DNA from: Planctomycetota bacterium
Lineage (GTDB): Bacteria; Planctomycetota; UBA8108; UBA1146
DNA: 37,923 nt
Direction of reading: 5' to 3'
Assembly: GCA_015664425.1 (NCBI GenBank)
Contig: DQQH01000277.1
Location: 1 to 37,923 of the forward strand
Positions 7,703 to 19,126 of this stretch are shown in pieces (positions within the stretch are counted from its first letter, which is position 1; each line of letters begins with the position of its first letter). Both the position numbers and the translations under genes were made by a program. The notes below the pieces were generated by a model. It made no database searches, was not told where the DNA came from, and saw nothing but the letters and a program-made list of their open reading frames with translations.

Positions 7703-10174
7703 TTACCCCTTGTTCTCGCTGGTTGGGGGACTGTCCTCGCTGGTTGGGGGACTGTCCTCCTCGTTTGAGACCATCTCCATGCCGATGACCCGATCACCGG
7801 GCTTGACGTTGATCAAACGTATCCCCTGGGTATTTCGGCCGATAGCGCGAACGCCCTGGAGATTGATCCGGACCAACATTCCGTTGCTGGTCATCAGCAT
7901 CGCGTCCTGATCACCGGTAAATGGCCTCGAGGTCACAACCGGGCCATTTCTCTCTGTGGTTCGAATATCGATCAACCCCTTGCCCCCGCGTTTCTGGGGG
8001 CGATATTCCGAAAATAGGGTTCTTTTTCCAAAGCCCTTCTCGCATACGGTGAGCAGGGAGCCGTTTTCTTCGACAACGGCCATCCCGACCACCCGGTCAT
8101 CCTTGGCAAGGGCGATTCCGCGGACTCCGCGGGAATTTCTACCCATCTCGCGAACGTCCTTCTCGCTGAAACGGATCGTCTTTCCTCCTGCTGTCGAGAG
8201 GATCATTTCATCGTCCCCGTCGGTAAGAGCGACAGAGATCAAACCATCCTCTTCCTCGATCTTGATCGCGATGATCCCGTTGCGCTTGGGACGAGAGTAC
8301 GCGGACAAGCCGGTCTTCTTGACGATCCCCTTGCGCGTGGCGAACATCAGCATCCGGTCATCGAATTCCGCAACCTGGATCGTCTCCAGGATGCGCTCGC
8401 CCTTTTCGATGGAGACCAGCTGGACAACAGGGCGCCCCTTCGAGGTTCTTGCTGCATCGGGAAGCTCGTAGACCTTGAGCCAGTAGACCTTGCCACGATC
8501 GGAAAAGAGCAAAATGGTGTCGTGGGTGCTGGCAACGAAAAGACTCTTGATGAAGTCCCCCTCGTTGACCTTTCCGCCGGTGATCCCCTTGCCGCCTCTG
8601 CCCTGGCTTCGATAGCTCGAGAGGGGTGTACGCTTGATGTAGCCGCGGTGGCTGAGCGTGACGACCACTTGCTCCACTGTGATCAGGTCTGCCATGTTGA
8701 GGTCTTCTGCGGCCTCCTGAATCTCACTGCGTCGTTTCCCGGAAAAGCGATCCATCTGGTCGTGGATATCCTCGCGAATGATCTCGAGGACCAGGCCCTC
8801 TTCGGTCAGGACCTTGCGGTGGTACTCGATCTCTGTCTGCAGGACCCCGAGATCTTCCTGCAACTTGCGCCTCTCGAGGGCTGTCAATCGTCGAAGTTGC
8901 ATCCTCAGGATGTTCTCGGACTGGATTCGGGTGAGGGAAAACTCATCCATCAGTCCGGCTCTTGCCGTGTCCTCATCTTCGGAGCCCCGGATGATCTGGA
9001 TCACATGGTCGATGTGATCGCGAGCGATGATGAGCCCGCGCAGGATGTGTGCCTTGAGTTCTGCCTTCTCGAGGAGGTGAAGCGCACGGCGGCGGATCAC
9101 AATGCGACGATGGTCGCGATAGGAGATGAGCAATTCTCGCAGGCTGAGGGTGCGCGGGCGACCCTCCACCAGCGCGATCTGCTGGATCCCGAAACTGGTC
9201 TGGAGCGGGGTGTGCTTGTAGAGCTGATTGAGCACGACCTGGCTGGTTTCCCCTCGCTTCAGCTCGATGACGAGGCGGATCCCGGTACGGTCCGACTCGT
9301 CGCGAACATCGACAATCCCCGTGAGGCGTTCTTCCTTGACCCCGTTGGCGATGTCGGTAGCGAGTTTCGACTTCGACACCTGGTAGGGGATCTCGGTGAC
9401 GACAATCTGTTCCTTGTTCCCTCGTAACTCCTCGATCTTGGTGCGGGCGCGCAGGATCAGGATTCCTCGTCCCTTGGTGTAGGCGTCGTAAATTCCCTTG
9501 CGGCCACAGATAATCCCGCCGGTCGGGAAATCGGGACCAGGGATCTTTTCCATCAGCTCGCTGAGGCTGGCATCAGGCTTCTCGAGAATCAGCAGGAGGG
9601 CCTCGCAAACCTCTCTCAGGTTGTGAGTGGCAAAATTGGTCGACATCCCGACCGCAATCCCTGAGCCACCGTTAACGAGCAGGTTGGGAAAACGCGCCGG
9701 TAAAACCGTGGGTTCATCTCGAGTGTCATCATAGTTACGAATGTAGTCGACGGTCGACTTTTCGATGTCATCGAGCATCTCAACGGCAGCGGAGGTCATC
9801 CTTGCCTCGGTGTACCTCATCGCTGCAGGGGGGTCTCCATCGATCGAGCCGAAGTTCCCCTGGCCGTCGACCAGGGTCTCGCGCATGTTGAAGGGCTGGG
9901 CCATTCGGACAAGAGTTGGGTAGACGACACTCTCGCCGTGGGGATGGTAGTTGCCCGAGGTGTCACCCGCGATCTTGGCGCACTTCCTGTGCTTCGATCG
10001 GGGCCCCAGGTTGAGATCGTTCATCGCAACCAGAATGCGCCGCTGGGATGGCTTCAGGCCATCCCGCACGTCGGGCAGAGCGCGCTGTATGATCACGCTC
10101 ATCGCGTACGTGAGGTATGACCCCTTCATCTCCTCTTCGATGCTGAGGGTCTGAATTCGCGACTCTTCTGTCAT
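7703..10174 (-). CDS. gyrA: DNA gyrase subunit A
   Basis: 823 aa; [32 protein letters not shown] active-site Tyr region, GyrA box QGRGGKG and C-terminal beta-pinwheel repeats. Confidence 0.98.
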   Translation of the reverse strand: MTEESRIQTLSIEEEMKGSYLTYAMSVIIQRALPDVRDGLKPSQRRILVAMNDLNLGPRSKHRKCAKIAGDTSGNYHPHGESVVYPTLVRMAQPFNMRETLVDGQGNFGSIDGDPPAAMRYTEARMTSAAVEMLDDIEKSTVDYIRNYDDTRDEPTVLPARFPNLLVNGGSGIAVGMSTNFATHNLREVCEALLLILEKPDASLSELMEKIPGPDFPTGGIICGRKGIYDAYTKGRGILILRARTKIEELRGNKEQIVVTEIPYQVSKSKLATDIANGVKEERLTGIVDVRDESDRTGIRLVIELKRGETSQVVLNQLYKHTPLQTSFGIQQIALVEGRPRTLSLRELLISYRDHRRIVIRRRALHLLEKAELKAHILRGLIIARDHIDHVIQIIRGSEDEDTARAGLMDEFSLTRIQSENILRMQLRRLTALERRKLQEDLGVLQTEIEYHRKVLTEEGLVLEIIREDIHDQMDRFSGKRRSEIQEAAEDLNMADLITVEQVVVTLSHRGYIKRTPLSSYRSQGRGGKGITGGKVNEGDFIKSLFVASTHDTILLFSDRGKVYWLKVYELPDAARTSKGRPVVQLVSIEKGERILETIQVAEFDDRMLMFATRKGIVKKTGLSAYSRPKRNGIIAIKIEEEDGLISVALTDGDDEMILSTAGGKTIRFSEKDVREMGRNSRGVRGIALAKDDRVVGMAVVEENGSLLTVCEKGFGKRTLFSEYRPQKRGGKGLIDIRTTERNGPVVTSRPFTGDQDAMLMTSNGMLVRINLQGVRAIGRNTQGIRLINVKPGDRVIGMEMVSNEEDSPPTSEDSPPTSENKG
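7715..7756. repeat. two tandem copies of a 21-bp unit inside the gyrA 3' end
   Basis: CTCGCTGGTTGGGGGACTGTC at 7715-7735 and 7736-7756; encodes the duplicated heptapeptide EDSPPTS on the minus strand. Confidence 0.9.
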
Positions 10175-10237
10175 GCTTCATCCTGTTCTGCGGCGGCCTC
10201 GACGGAAGCCCGATTGTCGGTCATCCGGGGGCGTTTC

Positions 10238-11185
10238 TCACGCCGAAGTTTCCTGTTCCCTGCGCCTCACCAGCGCGGCCAAAAGCCGGTTGGCGGGGGC
10301 CTCGATTCCGGCCTTCTCGGCGAGACGATCGACGGTCCCACACAGCGCTTCGATCTCGGTCGGCCGCCTCGCCTCCAGGTCCTGGAGCGTCGAGCAGCGG
10401 TTCTCCGCCGTTTCCCTACACAGATCCCGCAGGCGCCCCTGCCACCCATCAGCAGGCAGCAGCACACCTTCGGCGCCGGCGACCTCGGCCACCTCACAAG
10501 CCGCTGCTACCGCCATCTCGAAGGCACCCTGGGTGGGCAATTCGCCGTTGGGGACGCCCAGGAGCGCCGCCACCGGATTGAGCCCGGCGTTGAGGGCAGC
10601 CTTCATCCACACCAGAAGGCGTCCGTCGGGGTGCCCCTCCGTTGCGATCCCTGCCGCCGCCAGTCGCTCGGCGACGATGGCAGTGCGTCGGTCCCCCTCG
10701 GCTCCGCAGAGCAGCGGACCGAGGCGCAGCACTCCCTCGCCGTTGAGGGAAACCACCCCACTGGACCTGCGCCGCAGGCCATAGGTCAGTGTCCCGGCAA
10801 GGCACGCCTCTTCCGGCCAGACCCTGGCGGCAGCCTCGAGGTGCCCGAGGCCGTTGGCAAGGACCACCACGGTCCCGCCTTCCTCGATCCAGTCGACCCC
10901 CTGCTCGACGGCGTCGGTAACGTCCGAGGCCTTCGTGCACACCAGCAGGAGGTTTCCGACCCCCTCACGAGGGGGGCTCCCGGCACTCCCCATGACGACC
11001 CGCGCGCGGCACACCTCAGGAGCCCCCTGGGCCTCGCCACGAAGAACCACGAGGTCGAGGGCCTCCACGGGTTGCTGCTGGCGGGAGAGCAGAATCGGCG
11101 CCTCGCCGGCGGCAGCAAGAGTCGCTGCAAGCCAGCAACCCACCGAGCCCGGTCCCTGGACCACGATTGCCCCTTCGGTGCCCAA
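10238..11185 (-). CDS. panE: ketopantoate reductase (2-dehydropantoate 2-reductase)
   Basis: Rossmann start AIVVQGPGSVGCWLAATLAAAG, LLVCTKASDVTDAV, WMKAALNAGLNPVAALLGVPNGEL; likely TTG start at 11185 beside the panB stop. The longer ORF to 11554 overlaps panB and is not expected to be used. Confidence 0.85.
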   Translation of the reverse strand: MGTEGAIVVQGPGSVGCWLAATLAAAGEAPILLSRQQQPVEALDLVVLRGEAQGAPEVCRARVVMGSAGSPPREGVGNLLLVCTKASDVTDAVEQGVDWIEEGGTVVVLANGLGHLEAAARVWPEEACLAGTLTYGLRRRSSGVVSLNGEGVLRLGPLLCGAEGDRRTAIVAERLAAAGIATEGHPDGRLLVWMKAALNAGLNPVAALLGVPNGELPTQGAFEMAVAAACEVAEVAGAEGVLLPADGWQGRLRDLCRETAENRCSTLQDLEARRPTEIEALCGTVDRLAEKAGIEAPANRLLAALVRRREQETSA

Positions 11186-11186
11186 C

Positions 11187-12074
11187 TCAGCCTCCGAAGT
11201 CTCGCTGCAACCGATCTTCCTGGGGCCCTCCCGGCAGCTCCTCGACGCTCTTTGGCGAAGAAAAACTCTCGGAAGCAGAAGGGAAATCGCCGCTGGAAAC
11301 ATCCTCACCGAAACGCCGGACCGCCTCGATGAGAGTCGACTCCATCTCCACGTAGCGGCGAACGAAGCGCGGCTGAAAATTGCCAGATAAGCCTGCCAGG
11401 TCGTGGAAGACCAGCACCTGGGCATCGCACGCCGCCCCGGCGCCAATTCCAATCGTCGGGATCCTGATCGTTTCGGTGATCCTTGCCGCAAGTTCGCCCG
11501 GGATGCACTCGAGAACAATCGCGAAGGCTCCCGCTTCCTCCAGTCGGCACGCATCGTCGAAGATCTCGGCAGCGGCGCCGGGATCGCTCCCCTGAACCCG
11601 GTAACCTCCGAGTTGGGTGGCGTTCTGTGGCGTCAGACCGAGATGTCCGACCACTGGAATCCCGGCACGAACGATCGCCTCGACCGTTCCTGCCCGTTCT
11701 CCTCCACCTTCGAGCTTGACCGCATCGACGGCACCCTCCTTGAGGAAGCGTCCAGCATTACGGACCGCTTCCTCTCTCGATACCTGGTAGGAAAGGAAGG
11801 GCATGTCGCCGACGATGAAACTCGTCGGTGCTCCCCGGCGAACGGCTCCACAGTGATGGAGCATCATTACCATCGTCACGGACACGGTGTCGGAATGCCC
11901 CAGGACCACGTTTCCAACCGAGTCCCCGACCAGGATCATCGGTACCTCGGCAGAAGCGAGTACCCGTGCGGTTGGTGCATCGTAGGCGGTCAAGCACGTC
12001 CACCGACGACCTTCCTCCTTGAAGCGCCGGAAATCAAAAATGCTTGGCTTGGTGGCTGTCGGCTCGGCTTCCAT
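11187..12074 (-). CDS. panB: 3-methyl-2-oxobutanoate hydroxymethyltransferase
   Basis: LTAYDAPTARVLASAEVPMILVGDSVGNVVLGHSDT, GDMPFLSYQ, AVKLEGGGE, VVGHLGLTPQNATQLGGYRVQG, IPTIGIGAGAACDAQVLVFHDL. Confidence 0.97.
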   Translation of the reverse strand: MEAEPTATKPSIFDFRRFKEEGRRWTCLTAYDAPTARVLASAEVPMILVGDSVGNVVLGHSDTVSVTMVMMLHHCGAVRRGAPTSFIVGDMPFLSYQVSREEAVRNAGRFLKEGAVDAVKLEGGGERAGTVEAIVRAGIPVVGHLGLTPQNATQLGGYRVQGSDPGAAAEIFDDACRLEEAGAFAIVLECIPGELAARITETIRIPTIGIGAGAACDAQVLVFHDLAGLSGNFQPRFVRRYVEMESTLIEAVRRFGEDVSSGDFPSASESFSSPKSVEELPGGPQEDRLQRDFGG

Positions 12075-12095
12075 CGGCTCCGGTTCCTTCCGCTC

Positions 12096-14947
<2,852 letters not shown>

Positions 14948-15048
14948 CCCCGGGCGACGGCGCTCCTTCTGTCTGGATGGCTCATCGCCAGGAAAACCCT
15001 TCTTCGGCGGGCCTCCGCTTCCTCCTCGGTGTTGTAGTATTTTCCCGC

Positions 15049-16194
15049 TCAGTCGCTCTTTCCATCCTGGATGACCAGCGGCATGACGATGTGCCGGTAA
15101 GCCATCTCGTTCTCAGGAATGGAGAAGAGCCCGGCGGTTCTCCGGTCACGGAATCCGCAACGGATTTTGTCGCTATCAACCGCCTTCAGGAGATCGATCA
15201 GATACCCCGGATTGAAGTGAATGACGAACTCATCTTCTTCGCCGTAACTTTTTTCAACTGCAATTTCGATCTGGGACTCCCCAACGTTGCTGGCGAAGGT
15301 CGAGAGCTGTAACGACTCGTTGGTAAATTCGAAGCGCACCGAGTTGGTCTCCTTGGTTGTCATCAACGCAGCCTGACGCAGTGCCGACAAGAGGTCTTCG
15401 ACCCTGGCGTCATAGGCCTGTTCAATGGTGTCAGGAATTGCCCGTTCGTACTCAGGAAAGCGCCCCTCGACCAGCCGACAGCTGAGAGAAACCCTCTCGG
15501 AGGAGTAAGTTATTTCATTCTGGTCGAGATGCAGTTCGACCTCGTCTTCGACTTCGCCAGCAAGAATCCGGTTGAGGAGATCAACCCCCTTGAGGGGAAG
15601 AATGTACTGGCCGTTGTTGATTGTTTTACGCTTTGATTCCTCGCCGGCGATCTGGCTCACAGCCATCCGCTTGCCATCGGTACTGACCATACGAATTCCA
15701 TCATCCCTGCAGTCAAAAAGAACGCTGTGCATCTGGAATCGCGTCGCGTCTCTTGCGGCTGCAACAGAAACCCTCTTCAGGCCCTGAAGCATCTCCTCCC
15801 GTGGCAGGGTCAGGGCCGGGCTGGGGGGCTTGAACTCAATCGCCGGAAATTCATCGGCGGGACCAGTGGGCACCTTGAAGTGTGACCGTCCCGCTTTTAT
15901 CGAAATATGTCCCTTGCCATCGTCGCTGAAGGTAATTTCTGGACTCTGGGTTTCCCGCAAGATCCCGTGAAGACGAGAACAGGGGATCACGACAACCCCC
16001 TCCTCTTCGACCATCACTTCATCAACCTGGGCGCTCAAACCGACCTCGAGATCGGTTCCTTCGATGCGCAAGCCGCTCTTGCTAGCGATCATTCGAACCG
16101 ATTGCAGCACCGGTCGAGTCGGGTTGCTGGGAACGACAGCGGAAACGAGGGTGATCGCATCGAGGAGTTCTCTCGAGTGGCATTGGATCTTCAC
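15049..16194 (-). CDS. dnaN: DNA polymerase III sliding clamp (beta)
   Basis: 381 aa; EGTDLEVGLSAQV, TDGKRMAVS, C-terminal AYRHIVMPLVI clamp ending. Confidence 0.96.
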   Translation of the reverse strand: MKIQCHSRELLDAITLVSAVVPSNPTRPVLQSVRMIASKSGLRIEGTDLEVGLSAQVDEVMVEEEGVVVIPCSRLHGILRETQSPEITFSDDGKGHISIKAGRSHFKVPTGPADEFPAIEFKPPSPALTLPREEMLQGLKRVSVAAARDATRFQMHSVLFDCRDDGIRMVSTDGKRMAVSQIAGEESKRKTINNGQYILPLKGVDLLNRILAGEVEDEVELHLDQNEITYSSERVSLSCRLVEGRFPEYERAIPDTIEQAYDARVEDLLSALRQAALMTTKETNSVRFEFTNESLQLSTFASNVGESQIEIAVEKSYGEEDEFVIHFNPGYLIDLLKAVDSDKIRCGFRDRRTAGLFSIPENEMAYRHIVMPLVIQDGKSD

Positions 16195-16445
16195 AAAAGC
16201 CTCTTTCAGCTGGCCAGAAACCTGGAGATGTGACGTGAGCAGGTCATGGCGGGGGTGGCTGCCCAGGCCCTTCGCTGACCGCCATGGTTGCGACAGCGTA
16301 TTCTAGGAGAGGGGGGCAGCCCGATCAACCGGAAACGAGGTCTGGAACAACACTCTAACTTTATTCAAGAAATAGATTTATATCAGACCGTTGGCGGTCT
16401 CCGGGAGCCCTCGACCGGCCCCTCGGCCCCCCTCTTTTCCTCTTT

Positions 16446-16476
16446 GATGATGATAATTTTCATCATCGTCATCATC
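16446..16476. repeat. trinucleotide-rich inverted and direct repeat in oriC candidate
   Basis: GATGATGA (16446-16453), TCATCATC (16460-16467), TCATCATC (16469-16476). Confidence 0.8.
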
Positions 16477-16538
16477 GACCCTGTAGAAGTTGTGGAAAAC
16501 GACAAAGTTAAACACATAAGTGCTTTTATTCTCGTTGT

Positions 16539-16681
16539 TTAAGCGATGAGAAACGCCGGCAATCTTGTGGAAAACCTGTCGTGATGGAGGGGAGCCTTCG
16601 GTGCTGCCGCCAGGGTTGTCCCCAGATGGGGGCAACGCTGCTTGCTGGGGCGACAGTGGCTCCCCACTTAAGCGATGGGAA
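16539..16681. repeat. two copies of TTAAGCGATGRGAA in oriC candidate
   Basis: TTAAGCGATGAGAA at 16539-16552 and TTAAGCGATGGGAA at 16668-16681 (13/14 identical). Confidence 0.85.
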
Positions 16682-16718
16682 TTGCACCGCCAAAGAGAGG
16701 GTTTTCCACTGACTTTCT

Positions 16719-18059
16719 TCACCGCCCGAGGAGCTGGTTCTCGATGCGCTCGATGCTTTTTCGCAGACCCGGATCAGCGACGACCTGTTTGCGAATCTTT
16801 TCTACCGAGTGCAGCACGGTGGTGTGATCACGGCCCCCGAAGTGGAGGCCGATCTCCCCGAGGGAGCTGCGCGTGTGTGTTCGCGCGAGGAACATACAGA
16901 CCTGTCTGGGGAGGACTACCGACCGGCTGCGACGTTTCGAGTGAAGCTCGGCCAGGGATACGCCGAACTCCTTCTCCACGGTTTTTTCGATGTGTACGAT
17001 GTTGATGCGCTGCGGCTCATCGCCAAGAAGATCGGACAGGGTGTGCTGGGCATTTTTGATGTCCAGAGGTAGGCCTTCGTGTTTGACCTGGCTGTCGAGA
17101 CGCAACACCGCCCCCTCGAGTTCGCGGACATTGTTGCACACCCTCTTCGCTACCAGTTCTGCCACGTCCAGAGGAATGTCGAGCCCTCGCCGCTTGCCCT
17201 TGCGAATGACGATGGCGACGCGGGTCTCGAGACAGGGGGGCTGAATTTGAACGACCAGCCCGAGGCGGAAACGGGAGACGAGTCGCTCTCCGAGCCCGGT
17301 GATTTCGTTCGGCTGTGAGTCAGATGTGAGAATGATCTGCTTCTGCAGGTTGTAGACGGCGTTGAAGGTGTGGAAAAACTCCTCCTGGGTGCGCTCCTTG
17401 TTGGCCAGAAAGTGTATGTCGTCGATCAACAGGGCATCCGCCTGCCGGTAGCGATCGCGGAACCGATCGACGTCGCTGTGGGCAAGTGCGGCGATGAACT
17501 CATTGGTGAAGCTGGCGCAGGAGACGTAGAGAATGTTCTCCATTCCCGCCTCGATCAGACGATGGGCAACTGCTTGCAGGAGATGGGTCTTGCCGAGCCC
17601 AACGGAGCCGTGAAGAAAGTAGGGGTTGTAGGCCACTCCGGGTTGTTCCGAGACGGAGAGGGCTGCGGCATGGGCGAGTTCGTTGGAGGGCCCGGTGATG
17701 AATTCTTCAAAGGTGTAATCCTGCTTGAGGGGGATCGGATCCGAGTTTGCCACCCGCGAGACGACCTGGGGCTTCAGTTCGGTCATCGCGGGCCTCAGGC
17801 TCTCGTCGATGATGAAGGTCACCTCGCCGGGGCTTTCACCGAGGACAGTGGAGATCGCATCCTCGACGAGGGCCAAATAGCGCTCCCTGAGATAATTGCG
17901 GTGGAAACGGCTCGGCACAGAGACCTCGGCGCCATCCGTCTTCTGCAGGAAGCGAACTCGTTCGAACCAACTCCCGAACTGATCGCTGCTGACACGCCCC
18001 TTGATCTCTTTCAGCACCCCATCGCTGAAACTGTCCGTCGTTGTCGAGGGAGGGGTCAT
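16719..18059 (-). CDS. dnaA: chromosomal replication initiator protein DnaA
   Basis: Walker A GSVGLGKTHLLQA, LLIDDIHFLANKERTQEEFFHTFN, DnaA signature FGGRDHTTVLHSVEKI; start placed at ATG 18059 (MTPPSTTTDSF), since the upstream 30 codons look non-conserved. Confidence 0.97.
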   Translation of the reverse strand: MTPPSTTTDSFSDGVLKEIKGRVSSDQFGSWFERVRFLQKTDGAEVSVPSRFHRNYLRERYLALVEDAISTVLGESPGEVTFIIDESLRPAMTELKPQVVSRVANSDPIPLKQDYTFEEFITGPSNELAHAAALSVSEQPGVAYNPYFLHGSVGLGKTHLLQAVAHRLIEAGMENILYVSCASFTNEFIAALAHSDVDRFRDRYRQADALLIDDIHFLANKERTQEEFFHTFNAVYNLQKQIILTSDSQPNEITGLGERLVSRFRLGLVVQIQPPCLETRVAIVIRKGKRRGLDIPLDVAELVAKRVCNNVRELEGAVLRLDSQVKHEGLPLDIKNAQHTLSDLLGDEPQRINIVHIEKTVEKEFGVSLAELHSKRRSRSVVLPRQVCMFLARTHTRSSLGEIGLHFGGRDHTTVLHSVEKIRKQVVADPGLRKSIERIENQLLGR

Positions 18060-18334
18060 CAAAACTCCTGTCGCGCATCGCTGGTCAACCAAAGGTGTCG
18101 CCCGTCGGCAGGAAGAGGTTCCGTCGATGGCACCGTTCCTGTCGGTCACAACGAGGAGAGAGGGAGCGATCGTAACTGAGTGTGGCCCCTGTTCACAAGG
18201 GATCGCTCTAGGTCTTGCTCCTCCGCTCCAGCACCGCTAGGATTCCACGGTTCCGCCGGGAGCGACCAGTTCCGGCGTGACCCCCGGCGGCTGCGGCCAG
18301 CCGTTGTCGCGGGAGTTGCCACCGAAAAGGCTGC

Positions 18335-18424
<90 letters not shown>

Positions 18425-18436
18425 TGAAAATGAATG

Positions 18437-18472
18437 GAGGCGGCGCAACGCGCCGCCTCTTCTTCTTTATTC
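18437..18472. terminator. Rho-independent terminator after tRNA-Ser, possibly bidirectional with the fabZ-like gene
   Basis: Perfect 10-bp stem GAGGCGGCGC-AAC-GCGCCGCCTC followed by TTCTTCTTTATTC. Confidence 0.85.
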
Positions 18473-18500
18473 TTCGATGGTGAGCACCGAAACCCGGCAG

Positions 18501-18974
18501 TTACAGCTTCATTCCGACGATCGTCCCCTCGAAGACGAGGCGTCCATCGACGAATGCCTGGGACTGGAAACGGGCGAGGCGGGCCCGTAGGTCGAGCATG
18601 CGACCGACGATGAGCAGGGTGTCTCCGGGGCTCACGGTTCCGCGAAAGCGTGCCTCCTCGCAGGCGGCGAAGCCGATGACCTCGTCGACCCTGCGGACCT
18701 CGCAACAGTGGAAGGAACAGAGTTGCCCCGATGCCTCGATCATCAAGATTCCCGGCATGATCGGTCGTCCGGGAAAGTGACCGCGCACCCAGAACTCATT
18801 CTCCCCCACCTCCTTGACCGCTGCGCTGGTTCCCGCTTCGGGGTCGAGGTGAACGATTCGGTCGAGCATTTCGAGCTCGAAACGCTGGGCGTTTCGCTCG
18901 CGAATCGCCTCGATGTCAAAGAGGCATCCTTCGACGTCGATGGTCGCCAGGTCGATGATGGGCTTGGGGGGCAT
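18501..18974 (-). CDS. FabZ-like 3-hydroxyacyl-ACP dehydratase / hotdog-fold protein
   Basis: LDRIVHLDPEAGTSAAVKEVGENEFWVRGHFPGRPIMPGILMIEASGQL: FabZ GHFPGxPxMPGVLxxEA motif; likely start MPPKPIIDL at 18974. Confidence 0.88.
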   Translation of the reverse strand: MPPKPIIDLATIDVEGCLFDIEAIRERNAQRFELEMLDRIVHLDPEAGTSAAVKEVGENEFWVRGHFPGRPIMPGILMIEASGQLCSFHCCEVRRVDEVIGFAACEEARFRGTVSPGDTLLIVGRMLDLRARLARFQSQAFVDGRLVFEGTIVGMKL

Positions 18975-19126
18975 CGTCTTGCTCCTGCGCCGGAAGATAC
19001 CCGAGGGAAGCCTCTTGCCCAACCCCATCAGCAGAACGGGCCAGGTGTGCTATCGAAGGGAGGGGTGGCGGGTTACAATCCTCGGCTTGAGCGGTTGGGA
19101 CGGGAACTTTCGAGAGGGCCGATCCG

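Larger units (their letters stand above)
16195..16718. other. candidate chromosomal origin (oriC) in the dnaN-dnaA spacer
   Basis: 524-bp spacer with DnaA-box-like TGTGGAAAA (16491-16499, 16566-16574) and inverse TTTTCCACT (16702-16710), AT-rich stretches at about 16346-16386 and 16505-16542, repeated 14-mers and a GATGATGA/TCATCATC inverted repeat; flanking gene orientation switches around this area. Confidence 0.8.

Noticed and set aside
11186-11554. Extended N-terminus of the panE ORF
   Set aside because: It overlaps panB on the same strand in another frame; the Rossmann motif begins right after the TTG at 11185
18060-18149. 30-codon N-terminal extension of the dnaA ORF
   Set aside because: Conserved DnaA starts look like MTPPSTTTDSFSDGVLKEIKGRV; upstream residues are not DnaA-like
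18060-18334. Second oriC candidate upstream of dnaA
   Set aside because: No convincing DnaA boxes or AT-rich tract seen, unlike the dnaN-dnaA spacer
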